From Ga0077527 sp964531455 (GTDB lineage Bacteria > Pseudomonadota > Gammaproteobacteria > Burkholderiales > SG8-41), in the NCBI GenBank assembly GCA_964531455.1, contig CAZHFZ010000013.1, forward strand, positions 1-64,000: a DNA stretch of 64,000 nt, in the 5' to 3' direction. Position 1 is the first letter of the stretch. Each line of letters begins with the position of its first letter. The notes under the pieces were generated by a model, which saw only the letters and a program-made list of their open reading frames with translations, was not told the origin of the DNA and did not search any database. The position numbers and the translations under genes are program-made. Shown piece after piece: positions 48,965-64,000 of the stretch.

Positions 48965-49282
48965 TTACAGCTTGATTTCTACGTCCACACCAGCCGGCAG
49001 ATCCAGCTTCATCAGCGCATCAACCGTTTTATCGGTCGGGTCGATGATGTCCATCAGGCGCAGGTGACTGCGAATTTCCAGCTGCTCGCGCGACGTCTTG
49101 TTGACGTGCGGCGAACGCAGCAGATCGAAACGTTGTTTGCGGGTCGGCAGCGGAATCGGGCCTTTGACCACGGCACCGGTGCGTTTCGCGGTATCGACGA
49201 TTTCCAGCGCAGACTGATCGATCAAGCGATAGTCGAACGCCTTGAGGCGGATACGGATTTTTTGACTTTTAAGGGCGGCCAT
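48965..49282 (-). CDS. rpsJ: 30S ribosomal protein S10
   Basis: The 105-residue protein contains SQKIRIRLKAFDYRLIDQSALEIVDTAKRTGAVVKGPIPLPT, standard S10, which also partners NusB in antitermination. It starts 5 bp after the tuf stop, so the str and S10 operons are physically fused. Confidence 0.97.
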   Translation of the reverse strand: MAALKSQKIRIRLKAFDYRLIDQSALEIVDTAKRTGAVVKGPIPLPTRKQRFDLLRSPHVNKTSREQLEIRSHLRLMDIIDPTDKTVDALMKLDLPAGVDVEIKL

Positions 49283-49287
49283 GTCGA

Positions 49288-50478
<1,191 letters not shown>

Positions 50479-50488
50479 GATGGTGTCC

Positions 50489-52609
50489 TTATTTCTTCTC
50501 GTCTTTGCCCGACTGCTTGTTGATGATCTCGTCAGCGATGTTGCGCGGCGCTTCGGAGTAATGCTTGAATTCCATCGTGTAGGTTGCACGACCCTGCGAC
50601 AGTGAGCGCAGCGTGGTCGAATAACCGAACATTTCTTTCAGCGGCACTTCGGCCTTCAGCGACTTACCGCCGCCACCGGGAATATCATCCATGCCCTGGA
50701 TCACACCACGCCGCGAGCTCAGATCGCCCATGACGTTACCCGTGAAGTCTTCCGGAGTTTCCACCTCAACCGCCATGATCGGCTCGAGCAGCGCCGGATT
50801 GGCGCGACGCAAGCCTTCCTTGAACGCCATCAGGCCGGCCATCTTGAACGCATTTTCGTTCGAGTCGACCTCATGGTACGAACCGTCAAACAGGGTGACC
50901 TTGACATCGACCACGGGGAAGCCGGCGAGCACGCCCGCAGGCAGCGCTTCCAGAATGCCTTTTTGCACCGCCGGAATGTATTCGCGGGGAACCGAACCAC
51001 CCTTGATCGCATCGACAAACTCGTAACCCTTGCCGGTCTCGTTCGGCTCGACTTTGAGCCAGACGTGGCCGTATTGACCGCGACCGCCGGACTGCTTGAC
51101 GAACTTGCCCTCGACCTTGTCGCAGGCTTTACGGATCGTCTCGCGATAAGCCACTTGCGGGGCGCCGACGTTCGCTTCCACGCTGAATTCGCGCTTCATA
51201 CGATCGACAATGATCTCAAGGTGCAGCTCGCCCATACCGGAGATGATGGTCTGACCAGACTCTTCGTCGGTACGGACACGGAACGACGGGTCTTCCTGCG
51301 CCAGGCGATTCAGCGCGATACCCATCTTTTCCTGGTCGGCCTTGGTTTTCGGCTCGACAGCAACGTGAATCACCGGCTCCGGGAAAATCATCCGCTCAAG
51401 CGTGATGATCTTCGACGGATCGCACAGAGTGTCGCCCGTGATCACATCCTTCAAGCCCACCGCTGCAGCGATATCACCAGCGTGGATTTCCTTGATCTCT
51501 TCGCGCTGGTTTGCATGCATCAGCAGAATGCGGCCGATACGTTCCTTGCGCTGCTTCACCGCGTTGTAAATGGTGTCGCCCGAATTCAGCGTGCCCGAAT
51601 AAACGCGAATGAACGTCAGTTGACCGACAAACGGATCGGTCATGATCTTGAATGCGAGTGCGGAGAACGGCTCGCTGTCATCTGCCTTGCGCGTACCTTC
51701 CTGCTCGTTCTCGAGGATGCCCTTGACCGGCGGGATATCCACCGGCGACGGCAGGTAATCGATTACCGCGTCCAGCATCGCCTGCACGCCCTTGTTCTTG
51801 AACGCAGAACCGCAGAGCATCGGCACGATCTCGCTCGCGATCGTGCGGCGACGCAGACCATCCTTGAGTTCTTCTTCCGTGAGACTGCCAGCTTCGAGGT
51901 ACTTGTTCATTAGTTCCTCGTTGGCCTCGGCAGCGACTTCAACCAGTTTGCCGTGCCACTCATCGGCCACGTCCTTGAGCCCGGCCGGAATATCCTGATA
52001 TTCGAATTTAATGCCCTGGGACGCCTCATCCCACACCACGGCCTTCATCTTGACCAGATCGATAACGCCGACGAAATTTTCCTCGGCACCGATCGGCACC
52101 TGGATGGGAACCGGATTGGCTTTCAGGCGCGACTTCATCTGCTCGTACACGCGGAAAAAATTCGCGCCGGTACGATCCATCTTGTTGACGAATGCCAGAC
52201 GCGGCACGCCGTATTTGTTCGCCTGACGCCATACCGTTTCGGATTGCGGCTGCACTCCGCCGACAGCGCAATAAACCATGCAAGCACCATCGAGCACACG
52301 CATCGAACGCTCTACCTCGATGGTGAAGTCGACGTGACCCGGGGTATCAATGATGTTGACGCGATGCTCGGCGTAGTTCGCACCCATGCCGCGCCAGTAA
52401 CAGGTTGTCGCAGCCGAAGTAATGGTAATGCCGCGTTCCTGCTCCTGCTCAATCCAGTCCATGGTCGCAGCGCCATCATGCACTTCGCCAATCTTGTGAT
52501 TGACGCCGGTATAAAACAGCACCCGTTCCGTGGTCGTGGTTTTACCCGCGTCAATGTGCGCGGAAATACCGATGTTCCGGTAACGTTCGATAGGAGTCTT
52601 GCGTGACAC
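50489..52609 (-). CDS. fusA: elongation factor G
   Basis: The 706-residue translocase opens MSRKTPIERYRNIGISAHIDAGKTTTTERVLFYTG (G1 at about 17-24). IIDTPGHVDFTIEVERSMRVLDGA is G3 and NKMDRTGANF is G4. Domains II-V run to the C-terminus. The start is a GTG at 52609 with AAAGGG upstream. It lies 23 bp after rpsG. Confidence 0.98.
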   Translation of the reverse strand: MSRKTPIERYRNIGISAHIDAGKTTTTERVLFYTGVNHKIGEVHDGAATMDWIEQEQERGITITSAATTCYWRGMGANYAEHRVNIIDTPGHVDFTIEVERSMRVLDGACMVYCAVGGVQPQSETVWRQANKYGVPRLAFVNKMDRTGANFFRVYEQMKSRLKANPVPIQVPIGAEENFVGVIDLVKMKAVVWDEASQGIKFEYQDIPAGLKDVADEWHGKLVEVAAEANEELMNKYLEAGSLTEEELKDGLRRRTIASEIVPMLCGSAFKNKGVQAMLDAVIDYLPSPVDIPPVKGILENEQEGTRKADDSEPFSALAFKIMTDPFVGQLTFIRVYSGTLNSGDTIYNAVKQRKERIGRILLMHANQREEIKEIHAGDIAAAVGLKDVITGDTLCDPSKIITLERMIFPEPVIHVAVEPKTKADQEKMGIALNRLAQEDPSFRVRTDEESGQTIISGMGELHLEIIVDRMKREFSVEANVGAPQVAYRETIRKACDKVEGKFVKQSGGRGQYGHVWLKVEPNETGKGYEFVDAIKGGSVPREYIPAVQKGILEALPAGVLAGFPVVDVKVTLFDGSYHEVDSNENAFKMAGLMAFKEGLRRANPALLEPIMAVEVETPEDFTGNVMGDLSSRRGVIQGMDDIPGGGGKSLKAEVPLKEMFGYSTTLRSLSQGRATYTMEFKHYSEAPRNIADEIINKQSGKDEKK

Positions 52610-52632
52610 GTTCTTTACCCTTTAAACCGGAA

Positions 52633-53103
52633 TCAGAACCGGTAATGTGAGAAGGCTTTGTTGGCTTCAGCCATACGGTGCACTTCTTCACGCTTTTTCA
52701 TTGCGCCGCCGCGACCTTCTGCCGCTTCCGTCAGTTCTCCGGCAAGACGCGCCCCCATGGACTTTTCACCGCGGCCACGTGCAGCATCTCGGAGCCAGCG
52801 CATCGCGAGCGCCATCCTGCGCACCGACCGCACTTCAACCGGCACCTGGTAGTTGGCACCACCAACACGACGGCTCTTCACCTCAACCAGAGGCTTGACG
52901 TTGTTGACCGCCAGATTAAACACCTCGAGGGCATCTTTGCCGCTCTTCTTGCTGATCTGCTCCAGAGCACCATACATAATCCGCTCGGCAACCGATTTTT
53001 TCCCGCTATTCATCAGCACATTGATAAATTTCGAGACATCCTCACTGCCAAATTTCGGATCTGGCAGGATCTCGCGTTTAGGAACTTCTCTGCGACGTGG
53101 CAT
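52633..53103 (-). CDS. rpsG: 30S ribosomal protein S7
   Basis: The 156-residue protein MPRRREVPKREILPDPKFGSEDVSKFINVLM ends HRMAEANKAFSHYRF, standard S7 of the small-subunit head. Only 15 bp separate it from rpsL, so the long rpsL-rpsG spacer through which S7 represses in E. coli is missing. Confidence 0.97.
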   Translation of the reverse strand: MPRRREVPKREILPDPKFGSEDVSKFINVLMNSGKKSVAERIMYGALEQISKKSGKDALEVFNLAVNNVKPLVEVKSRRVGGANYQVPVEVRSVRRMALAMRWLRDAARGRGEKSMGARLAGELTEAAEGRGGAMKKREEVHRMAEANKAFSHYRF

Positions 53104-53118
53104 TTCAGTAATCCCCTA

Positions 53119-53496
53119 TCAAGCCGCTTTGGCGCGTTTGGCGCCGTATTTGGAACGCGACTGTTTGCGGTCCTTGACACCGGCGGTATCGAGACTGCCG
53201 CGCACAACGTGGTAACGAACACCAGGCAAGTCCTTGACGCGACCGCCGCGGATAAGCACCACCGAGTGCTCTTGCAAGTTGTGGCCTTCGCCGCCGATGT
53301 AACCGATCACCTCAAAACCGTTGGTCAGCCGAACCTTGGCCACTTTCCGTAGCGCCGAATTCGGCTTTTTCGGGGTTGTGGTGTAAACACGGGTGCATAC
53401 ACCGCGCTTCTGTGGGCTGCCAGCCAGTGCCGGCACCTTGCTTTTCGTGCGGGGTGCCTGACGGGGCTTGCGCACCAATTGATTTACGGTCGGCAT
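53119..53496 (-). CDS. rpsL: 30S ribosomal protein S12
   Basis: The 125-residue protein contains GVCTRVYTTTPKKPNSALRKVAKVRLTNG. The lysine usually changed in streptomycin resistance is the wild-type one here, and GGRVKDLPGVRYHVVRG is also unmodified. It is the first gene of the str portion, downstream of a terminator that follows rpoC. No convincing own promoter was identified in the 208-bp spacer. Confidence 0.97.
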   Translation of the reverse strand: MPTVNQLVRKPRQAPRTKSKVPALAGSPQKRGVCTRVYTTTPKKPNSALRKVAKVRLTNGFEVIGYIGGEGHNLQEHSVVLIRGGRVKDLPGVRYHVVRGSLDTAGVKDRKQSRSKYGAKRAKAA

Positions 53497-53582
53497 TTTT
53501 CCTTGCTTCTCAATAAGTTACGACAAAGTTATCTCAGAATTCGGCCTATCAGCAGGCTTAAAACTTCCTGTTGACGGTTCCC

Positions 53583-53621
53583 AAAAAGTCCGGGGCGGCA
53601 CATTTACCGTCCCCGACTTTT
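53583..53621 (-). terminator. terminator after rpoC
   Basis: AAAAGTC / GACTTTT arms enclose GGGG-CGG paired with CCG-CCCC, one bulge per side and an 8-nt loop. On the minus strand a T5 tract follows. It separates the rpoBC transcript from rpsL and could allow partial read-through. The T-run on the other strand makes it potentially bidirectional. Confidence 0.7.
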
Positions 53622-53704
53622 CCTAATACAGGTGCCATGCGGGGAAAGGAAGCCGCATTTCGCCCAAAAAAGACTATCGATTTTATGGGTCAAGCGCAGT
53701 TCTG

Positions 53705-57949
<4,245 letters not shown>

Positions 57950-58000
57950 CGCAAACTCCTAGGTAATCTGTCTGTGCTGCGCTATTCGGTGAGAGTCGGT

Positions 58001-58029
58001 TGCTGAAACGGGCTTCGCCCATTTCAGCA
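58001..58029 (-). other. strong hairpin in the rpoB-rpoC spacer
   Basis: TGCTGAAA-C-GGGC-TTC-GCCC-A-TTTCAGCA forms a 12-bp stem with one C-A mismatch and a 3-nt loop. It lies between the rpoB stop and the rpoC start. No T-tract follows on the coding strand, so a processing, stability or pausing signal is more likely than a terminator. Confidence 0.6.
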
Positions 58030-58041
58030 TTTCTGTTCATT

Positions 58042-62160
<4,119 letters not shown>

Positions 62161-62273
62161 GTCCACTCCAGTGCAGAGTCAGAAAGTCAAACGCTGCAGA
62201 CCACCGTCGCATGCTTCACGGGATGGCCTGCCGCTTTTGACCTGTACTGCATTAATCAAAAGACGCCGACAAT

Positions 62274-62294
62274 AAAAACCTGCCGGCGCGGGTT
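62274..62294 (-). terminator. hairpin with T-tract after rplL (attenuator-like)
   Basis: On the minus strand AACC-C-GC ... GC-A-GGTT folds with one mismatch and is followed by TTTTTATT, 8 bp after the rplL stop. It matches the position of the rplL-rpoB attenuator of E. coli, which lets only part of the transcripts reach rpoB. The 141-bp rplL-rpoB spacer shows nothing else definite. Confidence 0.55.
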
Positions 62295-62301
62295 CCTGCA
62301 A

Positions 62302-62682
62302 TTACTTGATCTCGGCAGTGCCACCGGCTTCGGTGATCTGCTTGGCGATCGCGTCAGCGTCAGCTTTCGGAATACCTTCTTTCACGGCCTTCGGAGCGCC
62401 ATCAACCAGATCCTTGGCTTCTTTCAAGCCCAGGCCGGTTACTGCACGCACCACCTTGATGACGTTGACCTTGTTGGCGCCGGCGTTCGTCAGATTGACC
62501 GTGAATTCGGTCTTCTCTTCAGCAGCAGCAGCACCGCCACCTGCGGCAGGTGCTGCAACGGCAACAGCAGCGGCAGCGGCCGACACGCCAAACTTCTCTT
62601 CCATTTCCTTGATCAGTTGGGACAACTCGAGCACCGTCATGTTCGCGATTGCGTCGAGGATTTCTGCTTTGGCTACAGCCAT
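62302..62682 (-). CDS. rplL: 50S ribosomal protein L7/L12
   Basis: The 126-residue protein has an N-terminal dimerisation domain (1-33), an Ala/Gly-rich hinge (VSAAAAAVAVAAPAAGGGAAA at about 34-54), and the C-terminal factor-binding domain KTEFTVNLTNAGANKVNVIKVVRAVTGLGLKEAKDLVDGAPK. The start has an AGGAG site. The preceding 80-bp spacer contains repeat copy D. Confidence 0.98.
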   Translation of the reverse strand: MAVAKAEILDAIANMTVLELSQLIKEMEEKFGVSAAAAAVAVAAPAAGGGAAAAEEKTEFTVNLTNAGANKVNVIKVVRAVTGLGLKEAKDLVDGAPKAVKEGIPKADADAIAKQITEAGGTAEIK

Positions 62683-62700
62683 GTCGTTCTCCTGAATCCT

Positions 62701-62729
62701 AAATAATTAATAAAAACAATGATTTACGA
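62701..62729 (-). repeat. 28-bp AT-rich intergenic element, copy D
   Basis: On the minus strand it begins TCGTAAATCATTG, continues TTTTTATTAA and ends TTATTT, just upstream of the rplL ribosome-binding site. Twenty of the first 24 positions match copy A at 6058. It lies between rplJ and rplL, a spacer that usually carries no conserved element. Confidence 0.5.
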
Positions 62730-62762
62730 TCTTGCGGCGAGCGCAGTCCGAGGACTGCAATC

Positions 62763-63293
62763 TCACGCCGCCTGCTTTTCTTTCTGATCCCGCACTGCAG
62801 CCACACCGCGCACGAACTTCGTCGGCACCTCGTTGAGGGTCCGGACAAATTTCGCGATCGGGGCCTGCATTGTTCCCAGAAGGGTGGACAGCAACTCCAG
62901 ACGGCTGGGCATCTTGGCGAGTACCGCAACTTCACTGGCACTCATCAAAACATTCGGCATTGCGCCGCCCTTGATCACGAGACGCTCGTTACCCTTCGAA
63001 AACTCGTGCAGCAACTTGGCGGCAGCCACCGGGTCGCTCGAAATGCCGTAGGCCAGCGGACCAACCATCTGGTCAGCCAGGGCCTTGAACGGCGTATCGG
63101 CAACGGCGCGGCGCGCCAAGGTATTCTTCAGAACGCGGAAATACACGCCCGACTCGCGCGCTTTTTTGCGCAATTCGGTCATGTCGCCCACGGGCAGGCT
63201 GCGGTACTCTGCGAGTACGATGGTCTGGGCTTGCGCAACCTGCGCGCTCACTTCGGCCACCACCGCTTGCTTCTGCTCCAGATTGAGACTCAA
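62763..63293 (-). CDS. rplJ: 50S ribosomal protein L10
   Basis: The 176-residue protein opens MSLNLEQKQAVVAEVSAQVAQAQTIVLAEYRSLPVGDMTELRKKAR, standard L10. Its C-terminal helix carries L7/L12 dimers. The start is a TTG with GGAG eight bases upstream; the alignment to other L10 proteins begins exactly there. The preceding leader is described separately. Confidence 0.96.
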   Translation of the reverse strand: MSLNLEQKQAVVAEVSAQVAQAQTIVLAEYRSLPVGDMTELRKKARESGVYFRVLKNTLARRAVADTPFKALADQMVGPLAYGISSDPVAAAKLLHEFSKGNERLVIKGGAMPNVLMSASEVAVLAKMPSRLELLSTLLGTMQAPIAKFVRTLNEVPTKFVRGVAAVRDQKEKQAA

Positions 63294-63555
63294 GGTCGTT
63301 CTCCGTTCAACGTTAAACGATAATCAGCGGAGGCATCCCAGTTCAACTTTGAAGCGGCGCCGGAGACCGGCTCTGCTTCGGGGTTTCGCTGTTCCGCTCC
63401 CACCGCTTGAAACACGGCGACCATTGATCCAGGAGTCAGACATGAACATGTTTGACCTGTTTCGGGCACACCGTCTGCGTAGGACTTCAGTTTCCAGCCG
63501 GATACTGTCCCGGCCTTCCTCCAAAAATTAAACCTCTCGGCACCTACGGTCTTTG
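63294..63555 (-). promoter_or_regulatory. L10 leader of rplJL mRNA
   Basis: The 331-bp rplA-rplJ spacer (63294-63624) contains no gene. On the minus strand it includes GACCGTAGGTGCC (63550-63538 region) and, further on, CCTACGCAGACGGTG. The CGTAGG (63548-63543) and CCTACG (63483-63478) segments are complementary, the long-range pairing expected of the L10-leader RNA that binds L10(L12)4 to repress rplJ translation. Just after rplA a 7-bp hairpin CCCCGCG/CGTGGGG (about 63604-63624) and a GC-rich stem near 63560-63590 may mark the end of the rplKA transcript. Confidence 0.6.
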
Positions 63556-63624
63556 ACAACCCGCCGGCGATGTTTTGCCGACGGCCCAAAGTTCCTGCCC
63601 CACGCATCAGCGCGGGGACTTTTA

Positions 63625-64000
63625 TTACTGCTGAGTCTGCGCGAAGCTCGACTGATCAACGCGAACGCCGGGACCCATCGTGCTCGAGACAGCCACCTTT
63701 CTCAGGTAGATGCCCTTGGTGCCAGCCGGACGCGCCTTGTTGACCGCGTCGACCAGCGCGCGAATGTTTTCTTCAAGGGCTTCCACAGTGAACGAAGCGC
63801 GACCGATCGTGCATTGCACGATGCCAGCCTTGTCAGCGCGGTACTGCACCTGACCTGCCTTGGCGTTTTTAACCGCCAAAGTTACGTCCTGGGTCACCGT
63901 GCCCACCTTAGGATTCGGCATCAGGCCGCGCGGACCAAGCACCTGGCCCAGCTGACCGACGACACGCATCGCATCCGGCGTGGCAATGACCACGTCGAAA
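63625..64000 (-). CDS. rplA: 50S ribosomal protein L1, 5' end outside the window
   Basis: The C-terminal 124 residues are visible, from FDVVIATPDAMR to QSSFAQTQQ. They include GLMPNPKVGTVTQDV and GKIYLRK-like GTKGIYLRKVAVSSTMGPGVRVD, diagnostic of L1, the L1-stalk protein. The N-terminal half continues past 64000. The stop is followed by the spacer to rplJ, the standard rplKA-rplJL order. Confidence 0.95.
   Translation of the reverse strand, partial: FDVVIATPDAMRVVGQLGQVLGPRGLMPNPKVGTVTQDVTLAVKNAKAGQVQYRADKAGIVQCTIGRASFTVEALEENIRALVDAVNKARPAGTKGIYLRKVAVSSTMGPGVRVDQSSFAQTQQ

Overview
The window looks like a chromosome segment of a betaproteobacterium, probably Burkholderiales-like and probably a draft or metagenome assembly. 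Three runs of N break it (684-693, 6102-6201, 60495-60504). The assignment rests on four things: the housekeeping gene content and order; the neighbourhoods fmdB-DUF502-aspS-nudB and ssb-MFS-uvrA; the Bug/TctC-type solute-binding protein beside MmgE/PrpD genes; and the wording of the ribosomal proteins. By eye the GC content is high in most of the window and visibly lower in the first 2 kb.

Layout. (1) 1-1974 holds a truncated ABC-type AAA ATPase and a DUF2130 nuclease-fold protein, possibly the edge of an accessory or defence region. (2) 2080-9991 is a catabolic cluster: a divergent LysR regulator, a TcuA-like FAD dehydrogenase, three consecutive MmgE/PrpD paralogues and a periplasmic Bug binding protein. 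It looks built to take up and process a di- or tricarboxylate, but the substrate cannot be read from sequence. (3) 10165-23403 is mixed: a membrane-fused spermidine-synthase-like protein, a DegP/Q-type protease, an MFS transporter, an ergothioneine-type histidine methyltransferase (egtD), a PBP7-type endopeptidase, a TctD/TctE-like two-component pair, an ATM1-type ABC exporter, an endonuclease/exonuclease/phosphatase protein and nadA. (4) 23516-27645 (minus strand) is the fmdB-DUF502-aspS-nudB operon, into which a secreted barnase/RNase Sa-like ribonuclease and its barstar inhibitor have been inserted. (5) 27835-35049 carries ackA, ssb, an MFS transporter, uvrA and a glycerate 2-kinase. (6) 35150-64000 (minus strand) is one long transcription and translation block, rplA'-rplJ-rplL-rpoB-rpoC-rpsL-rpsG-fusA-tuf-rpsJ ... 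rpsD-rpoA-rplQ. It merges the rpl-rpo, str, S10, spc and alpha operons, with few internal signals visible.

How the parts work together. The catabolic cluster is plausibly one regulon under its LysR protein, with uptake supplied by the Bug protein, although no TctA/TctB membrane partner and no TcuB-type electron acceptor is present here. The RNase-barstar pair is translationally coupled by a 4-nt overlap, as expected when the inhibitor must be made with the toxin. The ribosomal block supplies translation and transcription machinery; its controls visible here are the L10 leader ahead of rplJ, a hairpin after rplL, a terminator after rpoC, a probable spc promoter after rpsQ, and a perfect bidirectional terminator at the end.

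The most unusual observations are the RNase/barstar insertion in the aspS operon, the triple MmgE/PrpD array with a TcuA-like enzyme, a ~28-bp AT-rich element found in four gene-flanking spacers, and an L5 protein with a Lys/Ala-rich N-terminal extension. No tRNA, rRNA, CRISPR array, insertion sequence or prophage gene was recognised.
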